From assembly GCA_036365455.1 (NCBI GenBank), contig JAWQUS010000010.1, positions 24,724,501-24,788,500 on the forward strand: DNA of 64,000 nucleotides, in the 5' to 3' direction. Positions 38,951 to 49,798 of this stretch are shown here, one piece after another (position 1 is the first letter of the stretch; every line of letters begins with the position of its first letter). Below the pieces are notes generated by a model. That model had not been told where the DNA came from, made no database searches, and saw only the letters and a program-made list of their open reading frames with translations. Position numbers and translations under genes: made by a program. The stretch comes from Macrosoma leucophasiata. Lineage: Eukaryota > Arthropoda > Insecta > Lepidoptera > Hedylidae.

Positions 38951-40857
38951 TAAAAAGAAAAAACACGTGCAATTCCCGGACATCTGTACAAAGACTTCAT
39001 TACCTCTCCTAAGACCTTAGATATACCTACAACTATTGCCTCAGTAAAAAATCATGGAATTTTACCACCTAATTAGACTCCTTTAGCAACAGACCGATAA
39101 GGTGGTATAACGTTGTTTACGTTCTACCACTTCTCACATCTTCATAACTTCAATACAGGGGCTCTAAGTAGGTACTTACCACTGATATAAAATGTTACTT
39201 TGAAACGTTATGATTTGTTTTTAAACAATATTTTGCCAATGTTGTAAAGTCAACAGTCACTCAGATAAGTATTTTGTTTTTCTAATTTTCGACATCCAAA
39301 CCTGTCGTGGTTAAAGAACGTGTTATTTTTCTTGAAATGTATTCTTTGTTAGGTATATTCACTCCAATTTTATAAAACTTCGTTGCGGAATGCAACGTTT
39401 GCCTCTCGTTTACCGAGAACCATTACATTTTGAGGCGGCCAAAAAATTTTCCGCCGCCTCAAAAGTCAATTTAAATTTGTACTAATTGCACAAATTTCTT
39501 ATAATCGAGCTGATAACGCGATGGTCATGAATATGGAGGTGACTGCGAGATTGTATAGAATCCAGTCAACATAGCGGCCATTTCCGACGTAGTTTTAATG
39601 ATATTGGTACAGTTCGAAGTTTTTAATCCCGCAGAAACGTAAACGTAAAAATACAATTTTTATTTCCCAAATTCTTTCCTGAACTTGTCACAGGGAGTTA
39701 CATAATAGGATCACTGGCACTGGTGTCCAAGCTCGGAACAAGACACAAGACAGGTGCGGTTCACGATCACGAGGTATGGACGACCACAATCATTAACATT
39801 TATGTGACCCTGTACCTACTACATTGTTGTTTAGTGATAAATAACAAAAAAATGAGCTCATAGCAATTAATAAATTCAAGATAGCTAATTTTAGACCAAA
39901 TGCAAAATCAATTAGATACTTAGGCATTGTTTGTTAATGAGGTGGGTGAAGGCCGTAGTCGCTGCATAGTGCAAAGTTAAAAGAGTAATAAATACATAAA
40001 TTATAGAACTTTACCATAATTCAATGAGACACACACTCATGTTATGATACAATTAAATTGCAAACAAATGAGGGTTTATTACGAAACCAGAGAAAGTGTC
40101 TACAATAATAGATATAAGCACCTAGCTACGAAATAATAAATCAGGATTTTGAGGCAAACTGTGCGAAATTTACGATTCATTCAGAGAATAATACCCATGC
40201 TTCTAGTGTTAGGTAGGTATGTTTCGACTCAAGTAAGAAGAAGAAAATATGATTGTATTCAAAGATTCGCAATGTAATATTTAAAAGTATGTAACTACCT
40301 ACCTACAAGATCATCTATTACTTTCAGTAATTCTTGACGATGATTAGTATATCATTATTCTTAAAAGTATTATAGTAGAAATAGAGAAAAAAATGAGGTA
40401 GTGAAGGTTAGCGTCAGCAGGAGCATAAGGCTTAAAAATGTGCGTATCAGTAAATATGTAGAATAACATTAAGTTATGCGGCTACACCCACGAACTCCTT
40501 CAATGGAGCTCTGCCACAGCGCTCAAAATATTTTAGTTTTTTAACGATATTTACATTTACCATAACTGTATTAATTGGATAAGACAAATGATCTCCTTAT
40601 TGGTCCGCGGAGCTACGAGGAATGCTCGCTTGTTGTTTGATCTGACGTGCAGACGTGTAGTGGCATGCGCAAGCGCATGAATATGTATGGAGCTGTCATG
40701 TAGTTGTGCCGCAGGAGGCGGTGTTTGAGAAGTTACCACTTCTCAGACGTGCCTTTAAAGTCTAAACGATATTATGGTTCATGCATTTATTCAGTGTAGT
40801 GTACATTATATAACATTAATGTAAACACACTATGTTTTATTTGATTGTAATATGTAC
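38951..40857. other. long unannotated AT-rich stretch with hairpins and a HER fragment
   Basis: At 39428-39464 a hairpin with perfect 11-bp arms (ttttgaggcgg / ccgcctcaaaa). A smaller stem (gttgc/gcaac) lies just upstream at about 39383-39397. A degenerate HER right end is at about 40470-40520 ('atggagctctgccac'). No gene found; ORFs are short and featureless. Confidence 0.45.
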
Positions 40858-41190
40858 AAACAAAACTTCATGTCTGTCTGTCTGTCCGTTTGTCTGTCTT
40901 TTTTTTTTTTTTTTTTTTTTTTTTAGGTCGGGCTTGTGTATGCGGCCTGTCTCGAGACGGCACTAGTCTACTTCACCGGGCAATCGGCGAGCGCGGAAGG
41001 CGCTCCAGCCTAGCCTGTCTACTTATACGTACGTCTGCATGTCGCAGCCTCTGTACTCCGAAACTATCAGGAGTACCTACGTACTTGAAACTCAGTGGAT
41101 AAATTTACGAGTCTCTGTATACACCTTTATGATTAAAAAAAAAGAATATGAAAATGGATGATTCCGACTCGCACTTGGCCGATTTTTTCG
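40858..41190 (+). mobile_element. 'ggttccg' family copy with a T-tract-led insertion
   Basis: Left remnant (tctg)n at 40872-40897, right end 'attccgactcgcacttggcc' and 'gatttttt'. Between them is a run of about 26 T followed by 'ggtcgggcttgtgtatgcgg', 'cctgtctcgagacggcacta' and 'gggcaatcggcgagcgcgga', which fits a poly-A retroposon inserted antisense. Part of it (40958-40998) recurs at 17186-17225. Confidence 0.6.
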
Positions 41191-42533
41191 TAAGTTGCGA
41201 AACAATTAGGCACCTCGTTAAAAGTTAAAATCAAATTTTGTACAGTGTAAATAATTCTATGTCACTAACCTTCTTTATTTGATTAGCTTAGTCAGTGATG
41301 TTATACGAGCTCGGTTGAATATTTTCCTTACCCTGTGTCGCCTCCATTATTTCGCTGTTTCAATCAAATTAACACGAACACATGTAAACCTAGTATTATT
41401 TATTACCTTGTGATATACCTAATTTGATATTGCACTTTGTAGTCTAGGTAACGTGTGCCAGCCGGACCCGGGCTACTCGGGCCTTCCACGGGTCTGGTTT
41501 GCAGGACTTGCTGCATGCATTTGTCTAAGGCCCTGGCCCATTATTCGGTCTTAAGCCCGGAACGTATGGGACCAGCCACGGATCCACTTGAACCATTGTA
41601 GTGCACTCCGACCCTGGTTATCAAATTATATCAGAAAAAATGGATTCAAGGTAAAAATGAGCAGAACGAAATATGATCAGATTGATTGAGTACCTATAGC
41701 AAGATTGATGATCAATATGTTTAAAATTGTTTTAGTTGAGGTACGAAGTGTCGACGAGATTAATCCAAAAACAGTTGTAAGTCAGTATGTATGTATGTAT
41801 TTCACATTTTTTTTAAATATATGGTATATAATATCCAACCGATGATCCCAAACTAATTACAGTGGAAGTCGGCAAAACACCTCCATCTCCTTATTTGGTA
41901 CAACTTATTAAATTCACCAGGTGCTAATTACGACCATAATAATATAATTGGAGAGCGCTAATGAGGCGCTGGTGGTGGTGGGGAGAAGGTCGCTATGTCC
42001 GCAAATGTCATCATTAGCAAGTGCTAACACATGACAGAGCCGGTTAGGTTTCCCATTTGTCAATATTTCGTCGTAAATAGCTGCGTAGGCGACGCCTGGC
42101 CGCCGCCATGAATATTGATCAATGGACCACCGTGTTCGCGGATCTTCTCGCGGTTGAATTACATTTGAAAACTACTGCAAAGCCAATGACACTTTAGTCC
42201 TAAGTCTATGGACGGTAATAAGAACCAAAACGTAGAGTAAAAAAACAAAAGTTAGATTATACCGTAAAGCTTTTATTTCGACGATAGATACACTTGCAAA
42301 AGACCTAAGAAAAATTAATAATATTTTGTCCATGACGAAAACACGGCATTATAAATCCAAACTATAACAAATTAGGATAATACAATGCAGCCAGTTAAGT
42401 GCTAAAAGAGGAAATAAAAAACTGAACACGTGTGAATCTGTAGGTATGTAAACCACAATTCTCGAGTCCAAAAATTATGCATCACTCAGTAAGACCACAT
42501 AGACTACACTGTAACCTAGTGCCAAGCTTTTTA
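41191..42533. other. low-repeat region with two GC-richer blocks
   Basis: Block 1 at 41455-41600: 'ccagccggacccgggctact', 'gaccagccacggatccactt'. Block 2 at 41930-42170: 'ggagagcgctaatgaggcgc', 'cgacgcctggccgccgccat', 'gaatattgatcaatggacca'. Both are candidate conserved non-coding DNA on composition only. No gene seen. Confidence 0.35.
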
Positions 42534-42823
42534 TATGTTAAAGGTAGCAAACAAGCATGCAGTTCACATGGATATTTAGTGATGACTGCACCCTTTACAC
42601 ATCCACACAAAAACGAGAGGTCAAAATGGAGATGCGTTGCCACTTGCCACCCCTAAAACCTAAGTTGTTATGTCTCTGTGACAGTTATTACGGAGCCATA
42701 GGAACTTACCATCTAACACACCGGAACACAATAGCGCTGAACACTACATACCATTTGGCGGCAGACAGATTAGGTAATAGGGCTGACGTCCTCGAGCTCC
42801 AATACTGCAACTCTACCTCCAGT
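42534..42823 (+). repeat. HER copy, full length, diverged
   Basis: 'tatgttaaaggtagcaaaca', 'agcatgcagttcacatggat', 'tatgtctctgtgacagttat', 'ccatttggcggcagacagat', 'ctcgagctccaatactgcaa' and 'ctctacctccagta'. The open frame through it (42557-42862) is repeat-derived. Confidence 0.85.
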
Positions 42824-42906
42824 AAAAACTACGATACAATGGTTTCATATTTTATAAAATAAAAATCACTTGTCGCATGTATGAAGTGCATCTTCAATCA
42901 TCAAAT

Positions 42907-43181
42907 TTAGCTTTTTTTATGTAATGGATGTGACAAACAAGCATGCAGTTCACATTGATGTTAAGTGATGACTGCAGCCTATAGACACCCACATAAAGAC
43001 CAATTTTAAAATGCAGATGCGTTACCACTCCTGAGGCCTAAGGTGTTATGTCCCTGTGCCGTACATTACCACCTGACCGGAACACGATAGTGCTGAATAC
43101 TACCATTTAGCGGCAAGTATATTAGGTAATGCGGTGGTGCCTACGCCCGCGAGCTCCGTCATTGGAGCTCTACCACCAGTA
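42907..43181 (+). repeat. HER copy, full length, well preserved
   Basis: 'ctttttttatgtaatggatg', 'gcatgcagttcacattgatg', 'ttaagtgatgactgcagcct', 'accatttagcggcaagtata', hairpin 'gagctccgtcattggagctc', end 'taccaccagtaa'. Lies 84 bp after another sense copy. Confidence 0.95.
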
Positions 43182-43194
43182 AAAAGCAACTTAC

Positions 43195-43285
43195 AGCAAG
43201 TATCCAACAATAAATATTGCACATCGACCTTAGGACTTCGGCTTATTTCGCGTTTGTAAAGCGTTATCTCTTTCGCACCTTACCT
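43195..43285. mobile_element. Tc1/mariner-like MITE fragment
   Basis: 'agtatccaacaataaatatt', 'gcacatcgaccttaggactt', 'cggcttatttcgcg' and 'aagcgttatctctttcgcac' match the right half (in reverse) of the MITE at 25430-25610. The other end is lost. Confidence 0.75.
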
Positions 43286-43784
43286 AAGTCACGTTTGTCG
43301 GCCATTTTTATCAAATCTATACTTTTAATAAATCTGTAGAAGTGTAAATTCTGTACATTCAAAATATTGAAAAAATAAATATCAGGGGATGTTACTAGAT
43401 CGATACCGAACACAAATATGTGATTAGAAAAATTTTTGTCTGTCTGTCTATCTGTCTGTTTGTTCAAGCATCACAGAAAAACTAAGGGTCCGATGACAAT
43501 GAAACTTGGTATGATTATACTTTAATCTTTGGCGCACAACACTGGGTACTTTTTATCCCGGAAAAATGTCTGTTTGTCTGTGTGTTTGTTCACGCTTATA
43601 TCAGAAACGGCTTATTCGATTTGCGGTTTTCACTAATATATTGTGGTTAGTTTCACTTAAAATTTAGTGTTTTTTCCATGTGAATCGGTTCAGAAATAAA
43701 AAAGTTATATCAATTTAAAGAATCATATCGAATATTTTTAAGCTATTCTGAATCTGAAAAAGATAGAACCTCTTTTAGGGGGTT
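43286..43784. other. unannotated; (tctg)n and dispersed-repeat fragments
   Basis: (tctg/tcta)n at 43436-43464 and 'gtctgtttgtctgtgtgttt' at 43568. The surrounding 'gatgacaatgaaacttggta' and 'tactttttatcccggaaaaa' are typical of Lep1-like interiors. Boundaries are not clear. Confidence 0.4.
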
Positions 43785-44060
43785 TCGTACCTAAGAGGTA
43801 AAAACGGACCCCACGGATTACTAATCCTCCACTGTCTGTCTGTCTATCCGTCCGTCCGTCTGTCTATCACCAGGCTGTATCTTATAAACAATGATAGCTA
43901 GAAAGCTACAATTTTCACTAATTATGTATTTCTGTTACCGCTATAACGAAATTAAATACTAAAAATAAGAAAATGAAAGTATTAAGGGGTCCAAGGAGGC
44001 ATACAATAAACGTATTTTTATTTCGTATATTTTCTGATCGATATTAACAAAGGTACATAG
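43785..44060 (+). mobile_element. 'ggttccg' family fragment
   Basis: 'tttcgtacctaagaggtaaa', 'ctaatcctccactgtctgtc', 'ccgtccgtctgtctatcacc', 'aaagctacaattttcactaa' and 'ttaaggggtccaaggaggca' fit the middle of the family. No clear ends. Confidence 0.6.
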
Positions 44061-44116
44061 CAAGTAGACGCTTAAAATTTTCACAGAATATGAATTTCTT
44101 CCTTCCTTTGTAAATC

Positions 44117-45053
44117 CATACTGTCTATACTAAGATTATAAATGTGAAAGTGTGTTTGTTCGTCCGTCTTTCACGTCAAAACGGAGCAACGGATTGGTGT
44201 AATTTTCTATGTAGAGATACTTGAAAAGGTGCAGAGTGACATAAGCAACTTTTTGTCTTCTTATATTTCCCCCCCTTAAATAGGAGGTGGAAATTTAAAT
44301 GGAGCATTCCACAATTTGCAAAGTACAAAGTTAAAACTTGGTACGCGAACTCTTTGAGCCTAACAAACAACACGTAAGTACATCTTTTTTTTAGAAACCT
44401 TCCCCCATCCTTTTATAAGAGGGAGTGAAAATTGTATTGGGATTTCCGCAGTGTTCAAGGTGGAAAGTAAAAATTGGTATGCGGACACTTTTACTAAAAA
44501 ACCCGCATTAAGTTAATTTTTTTTTTTGGATGTCTGCCTACCTCCCTAAAATAGCGGATGGAGCATTTCACAATTTTAATGGCAGAAAATTAAAATTTGG
44601 TATACTGACTCTTTGAAATGTAACGTTACTTCACGCCTGTAATCCCGAAGGGGTTAACAAAAGTAAAGGCAATCATAATGCTTGCAACACCGACTATTTG
44701 CCGGTTACGTTTGGGCCCATGTAACAAGTGGCGAGCCTCTTGACATCTCCGGCCACATTACCAAACTTCGAGGTACTGAGAACTTTTCCGAAAATGGATA
44801 AATCCCAATAGAACCAGAGTTAAAGCACTGCCAAAAATTGGTATGCAGACTATTTGTCACTAAAAAAAACAAGTTAAAGTTAAAAAAGTTTATACAGAAT
44901 TTTCTCATTTTTAGACTGTATGAAAATAGTTAGGTATACTTAAAGGTTTTGAATAACAATTGGAACTTGATTGGGACATTTCCGCGAGATCGTAAAATTT
45001 GAATTATTTATAAAATGAAATCCACGTGGGCGAAGCCGCGGGCAACAGCTAGT
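44117..45053 (+). mobile_element. Lep1/Helitron-like element, about 0.94 kb, with tandem body and nested SINE
   Basis: Starts 'tactgtctatactaagatta' and 'taaatgtgaaagtgtgtttg', with 'cggagcaacggattggtgta' following; ends 'cacgtgggcgaagccgcggg' and 'caacagctagt', i.e. CTAGT. The body has about four diverged units of some 110 bp marked by 'aaacttggtacgcgaactc', 'aaattggtatgcggacac', 'aatttggtatactgactc' and 'aaattggtatgcagacta'. A SINE lies inside. No helicase ORF. Confidence 0.75.
44625..44825 (-). mobile_element. SINE, antisense, nested in the Helitron-like element
   Basis: 'acttcacgcctgtaatcccg', 'accgactatttgccggttac', 'gggcccatgtaacaagtggc', 'tctccggccacattaccaaa' and 'ggataaatcccaatagaacc'. 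The tRNA-like head is missing. Confidence 0.85.
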
Positions 45054-45094
45054 TTTGAATATAATCCAATACTGGACTACGGATGCTTACGTAG

Positions 45095-45187
45095 GTAGTG
45101 TGTAGCAGAGATAACGCTCTACGAAGCCGATACTAGCCGATTATCTCTTTCACAAGCTCGATGTGCAATACTTATTGTTGAGGACTG
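45095..45187. mobile_element. Tc1/mariner-like MITE, partial
   Basis: 'agcagagataacgctctacg', 'gattatctctttcacaagct', 'cgatgtgcaatacttattgt' and 'tgaggactg' followed by TA. The right end matches 25430-25610; the left end is degraded. Confidence 0.7.
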
Positions 45188-45412
45188 TACCTAGTTATAA
45201 TTGTATCGTTAATGTTGTTACAAGGTTTGTCGGTATAACACGGCAAATGCTTGTACTCTGCCGAAATTAAAGTCGTTGTATCTTATGTACCTACCTAAAT
45301 TTCGACTGCCATCAACAAAAGCGCAGAGGTTTGCTAGAACAGGTATTTGCATCTATGACACTTGAGGAATTAATGTAAGTATACCTTTACAATCCACGTT
45401 AAGACATCTCGA

Positions 45413-45667
45413 TCAGAATAGATTTAAAACCAAATATGATCGCGATATGATAATGTGATGTTCAGCGAGGAATCTCTCCTTCTCGTTACTTAAAGTTTCA
45501 ACAGACATTATTTCCCATTTTAGTTCTGTAACAACATCTTCCTGTAATTCATTGAATAAATAATGCATTATGCCACCCATATTAATGTTATTGCTAATCA
45601 ATATAGGTACTATTGCAAGCAAATTCTGCAAAAACAACACACGTTGCTCATTGCCTTGTTGGTACAT
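45413..45667 (-). CDS. unrecognised coding-like ORF with candidate splice acceptor
   Basis: 84 codons, minus strand. The sequence is balanced in amino acids and looks protein-like: 'LLAIVPILISNNINMGGIMH', 'YLFNELQEDVVTELKWEIMS', 'VETLSNEKERFLAEH'. Near its start the DNA reads 'gtgttgtttttgcag', a good 3' splice site, so an exon could begin at the following 'aatttgctt'. It is limited on the right by a HER copy. No family recognised. It could be an exon, a captured gene piece or chance. Confidence 0.25.
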   Translation of the reverse strand: MYQQGNEQRVLFLQNLLAIVPILISNNINMGGIMHYLFNELQEDVVTELKWEIMSVETLSNEKERFLAEHHIIISRSYLVLNLF

Positions 45668-45675
45668 CTCTAATG

Positions 45676-45838
45676 ATTTTTATGTAATGAAAGTGGCACA
45701 CAAGCATGCAGTTCACATTGATGTTAAGTGATGCAGCCTATGACACCCACACAAAGACCAAAGGTCTAAGTTACCACTTCTGAGGTCTAAGGTATTATGC
45801 CCCTGTGCCGGAAATTACAGGGCCGTACATTACCACCA
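45676..45838 (+). repeat. HER copy, left half
   Basis: 'tttttatgtaatgaaagtgg', 'gcatgcagttcacattgatg', 'ttctgaggtctaaggtatta', 'cggaaattacagggccgtac' and 'attaccacc'. The hairpin half is replaced by an RTE-type fragment. Confidence 0.9.
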
Positions 45839-46010
45839 GAGCCGCCACCGCCTAACGCCTAGCGCCTGCCCGCGACCTTCACCAGATCGTGGGTCCACCT
45901 CGTAGGAGGCTTAGCTACGGTTCATGTTCCGGTACGCGGTCGCCACTCGATAATTGTTCTGCCCCAATGGCAGCCGGTTCTTCGAGCTTTGTGTTACTGA
46001 ATATCAAAAT
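45839..46010 (+). mobile_element. GC-rich LINE-like fragment
   Basis: 'cctgcccgcgaccttcacca', 'gatcgtgggtccacctcgta', 'ggtacgcggtcgccactcga' and 'ccggttcttcgagctttgtg' are familiar from a common lepidopteran repeat that I believe is a LINE coding segment. Too short to give a domain. Confidence 0.5.
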
Positions 46011-46969
46011 GCACAACACTTTAACATGGTGCTCAACAATTTTGTAACTTGTGTTTCGGGATACCCGTAAGCTCGTATCTAGTACCGTAGGTACACCTAC
46101 GTATTTTCCAGGTATCTTGATGACATTACAAAACTAACATTAACAGAAAAACCTAGAAAGAGGGTGAATAAAGTCATCGTGAAGGCTAATCAAAATATTT
46201 GTAAGGGACACGTAAGTAGGTATAAGGTTATTCGTAGTGTTCGTACGTTTGATAGATAAAAAAACTGATATGTATAGGTATTGTCTGTCTGTTAAACATA
46301 TGTTCATCACAGTATTTTTTTTTAGAAAATACGGCTCTCAGCATTTTTATTTTTTATTTTTTCAACAGACATTTTATGAACTTAGGTTACCTGTATAAGG
46401 AGGCACCATTTTAGTACGAAATTTCAATAATAATTGTTCTCAAACACACATGCTTCTTTTATATTACGATGGTGGCAAATAAGCACGCAGGTCACATGCA
46501 TCATAAAAGAAGACTTAACAAACACTAATGAATATTCACAGAAGTGTGGACATAAAACGATAAAAAAGAACAAGGTATTAATGTAATATTTTTTTTCCAT
46601 TAAATGTACCTGTGGAATTAACATTAAATTCTTTTATATTTGATGTACATAACCTTCTATTAGAGTTAGTATAAAACGTCGACAACAGCGTGCACGTTGG
46701 TTCCTAAAGGTAAAATATCTACATAGTTAAACTGGGGGATATTAACGCAAGTCGATCGCGTCAGGAATTCGTTTTTATCGATGACGACTGCAAGGATATT
46801 TGCGAGTGATCATTACCCTAGTCATCCTTGGTATAGCTATTTGTTGTTTTATCGTGATACCTACTGGCAAATAACATGAACAACACCTAGTTAAATAGTT
46901 ATTCACGTTTAATTATTATGTGGACATTATAATATTATGTGTTATGTCATGAAATAGGCAATTATTTTT
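46011..46969. other. unannotated; HER fragment at 46452-46506
   Basis: 'cttttatattacgatggtgg' and 'caaataagcacgcaggtcac' are a left-end HER fragment. Otherwise AT-rich sequence without a recognised feature. Confidence 0.4.
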
Positions 46970-47118
46970 CTGGTGGTAGAGTTCTAAGTGTAGGAGCCCG
47001 AGGGCGTAGGTACCACTGCAATACCTAATCTATCTGCCACCAAATGGTAGTGTTGAGCACTATCGTGTTCCGTTTGAATGGTAAAGTATATCCCCGTAAT
47101 TACTATCACAGAGATATA
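46970..47118 (-). repeat. HER copy, antisense, right half
   Basis: 'ttctggtggtagagttctaa', 'gcccgagggcgtaggtacca', 'gccaccaaatggtagtgttg', 'agcactatcgtgttccgttt' and 'ttactatcacagagatat'. Left half absent. Confidence 0.8.
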
Positions 47119-48984
47119 TCAATTTAAAAAAATACGCTTTTGGCAATTGGCAGAGAATATGTAATAACCCATTGGTGATAAAGCAAATCTTGGGTGTACA
47201 TGCGTTATTTTTTACTCGTACTTTTCTCTCTGACTACCTGTCTCCCCTAGGAAATAGCGTCTACTGCAGTAGTATTAATTTCCCACTGAACAGCTGAAAG
47301 GGTTGAAATTTTAATGCGTCATTAGTTAAATAACACTTCAGACATTTTGAGACGACATTGTTTTATAGACACTAGATAGATGACGAGGCGACGGGCGGTT
47401 GCAACGTAAATTACATCTTAGATATTTATTTCTATTTATAATTAACTGTCTTAACTGGATGGAAACTAAAAAGTTACGAACTACTTCGTTATCCTATAAG
47501 AAGAAATTAGTTTTCATCAGTGGTAAGAGGTAATTCCAGCTGTGCAGTTCGGGTGCGTTAACATCACTGCATTACCAGTTCAGTCTGTTGCTGAAATAAT
47601 ACTTTTCAGCACTGGATTACAGCACTGCTGTATTTTCATTAGATTATACTTCTACGTATTTTTTTACGTTTTATTTTTCGCGGAGGCCACGATCTTTACA
47701 TCTTATTAGAAGCCATCGTATCTTCTACTTCTTGGTTCAAAATGTGCGTCATATTTATTTGTACTTTGTTTCAATGACATTTTCTTAACATTAAACATAT
47801 TTCTAGCTTACCTACTAGTCTTGTAGTACCTAGTGCCTATTCCATTTCATTTTATGTTGTCTTTCTAGTGGATTTAAGGAAGTTAAGGTGCTGAACGCCG
47901 GCTCGTCCTCAAAATCATTCGAACCATGAAGAGTGTTACTCTGTGTTTTTGATAAAGCCTGCCATAAGCTGAGTCAAGTCCCTTCTTCAAGAAAAAATTT
48001 GGATGTCTCCTGTGAAAAAACTTTACCCCAATACTTATATGGATCTGCCACTTCTTCTGTGACTTTTCTAAAAATCATTAAGTAAAATAAATTATTAAGA
48101 AACTTCGCAACATTTATAGTAATAGAATAAAATTAGCGACTGTAAAATAGGATGGTGGGCGCCTGTCTCACAAGATGTTTGAATGAATGATGTCGCGCTA
48201 TGTCGCGCCCGCGGCCGTAACGCGGTGGCGACAGACTTATGAGTGGTGGCTGCCAGTTGGCGCGCCTCTCGCTGCTCGCTGCTCACCAGTCACCACTCGC
48301 GAACTGCATCTGCTGCCACACCACCACTGTGCACATTTTAGGTAGACAAAGAATGTTACTGAACCTGTCTGGAATTTCGGATAAATTACGCGTAGTTTTC
48401 CGAAGAGACGCGAAACGTGCGCCTCGATATTAGTGTACGTGTGTGATTAGTTTTAGAGAACAATATAGTATTCGTAGGTATATGATTGTAATTTTTATAT
48501 TTTATGTGTTTATTGTATTTGATATGGGCTCTAGAAGCTCGAAATAAATTATTAATATCATAATAAATAAAATATGAATAAATACCTAATACTGGTGGTA
48601 CAATTCCATAACATCAGCAAGTCTTTACATTGGCTATGTCAAAGGACAACATTATTATGTCACGCCTTTTGGCCTTTACAATAATTATAGAATCTCAATT
48701 AGGTCACCACTTCAAGATTCCTAGATAAGACGCACACATGTCTTGCAGGTATGCCTTCTTCTGCCGCTATTGCAACTGTAATGTGATTTAAATACCGATA
48801 CATATCTATTATACAGATGGACTCCACACAGATGCCGAGTATCAAATATTTTTATATAATAAAGCTCAAATTAACACAAATAAATTTCGAAAGAAACATC
48901 TGTCAATATTTAGTAATAGCCCGGTTCACCTTTGTAATGTTATACACGAAACATTATACCTATACCATTATACCTTCATATTTT
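47119..48984. other. unannotated; degenerate HER and a GC patch
   Basis: A worn antisense HER is visible at 47517-47620 ('catcagtggtaagaggtaat', 'catcactgcattacc'). A GC-rich patch at 48170-48310 ('gtcgcgcccgcggccgtaac') yields an ORF on each strand, neither recognisable. The remainder is AT-rich. Confidence 0.4.
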
Positions 48985-49082
48985 AAGACCGGCCAAGTGC
49001 GAGTCGGGCTCGCGCATGAAGGGTTCCGTACCATTATCTATAAAAGCGGGCAAGTGCGTGTCGGGCCACGCACAATGTAGGG
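48985..49082 (-). mobile_element. 'ggttccg' family terminal fragment, duplicated
   Basis: 'agaccggccaagtgcgagtc' and 'gcatgaagggttccgtacca' are the family terminus in reverse, followed at once by 'gcgggcaagtgcgtgtcggg', a second copy of the same end. Two overlapping terminal pieces. Confidence 0.65.
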
Positions 49083-49140
49083 GTGAGTTTTCAGATAGTC
49101 GAGTGTTACTGGTAAACTTGACAAGCCTACTTTGTACTAA

Positions 49141-49295
49141 AGCGGTGGTGCCTACGCCCGCGAGCTCCATCACTGGAGCTCAAGTTTTTCTTTTTCTTCA
49201 TTTATCATCATTGAAGGAATTGAAAAATTTTGTGATTATTATGTTTTAACTAAGTAGTTTAAATTATAATTTTTAATTTCAATTTTATTTGCATA
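49141..49295 (+). mobile_element. HER end fragment joined to a LINE tail fragment
   Basis: 49141-49182 is 'gcggtggtgcctacgcccgc' and 'gagctccatcactggagctc', the HER hairpin without its last bases. At 49183 it switches to 'aagtttttctttttcttcat' and 'gaaggaattgaaaaattttg', identical in order to the LINE tail at 32947-33010. A 5'-truncated LINE insertion into HER is the simplest reading. Confidence 0.7.
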
Positions 49296-49798
49296 AACAT
49301 GTTACGTGACATTATGACCAACACATGAACCCTGCAAGGGTATAACAAATTTTTAATGTCCTTAAATAATAATAATATATAATACATGTCATTACTTTTG
49401 GTTTTTTTGGCGGGAACCTTGAAAAAGGCGTGTTGTGCTCTTATTTTATTTCATTTTCTTAGTGTATTCTTGAGTTATATTAAATAAAGTTGGTGGTATT
49501 TTGTTTGATATAGGCTTATTACAGTGCCCGTGTATAGTGAAATAGAATAACAGTTCGAAAACACGGCTTTTCAGTTTGCCTCCAAAACTTCATTTGAAGT
49601 GTTCTGGTAAAGTAGCCATCGCTTTACTCGAATTACTGACTGTGACTCTGACTGACTGACTCTAACTTATAATTGACCGACTGACTCTTACTTTTACGCT
49701 GCTTGCGAATACGAAATATCATTTTACTTGGCACTGGCAATATGCGTAATAGCGATGCCATTACACTAAAAAAAAAAAATGTCATTACTTCTTAATTA
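49296..49798. other. unannotated; shares 50 bp with 34805-34860
   Basis: The segment at 49427-49482 is the complement of 34805-34860. A small tandem of 'gactgact' near 49640-49655. No coding region. Confidence 0.4.
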
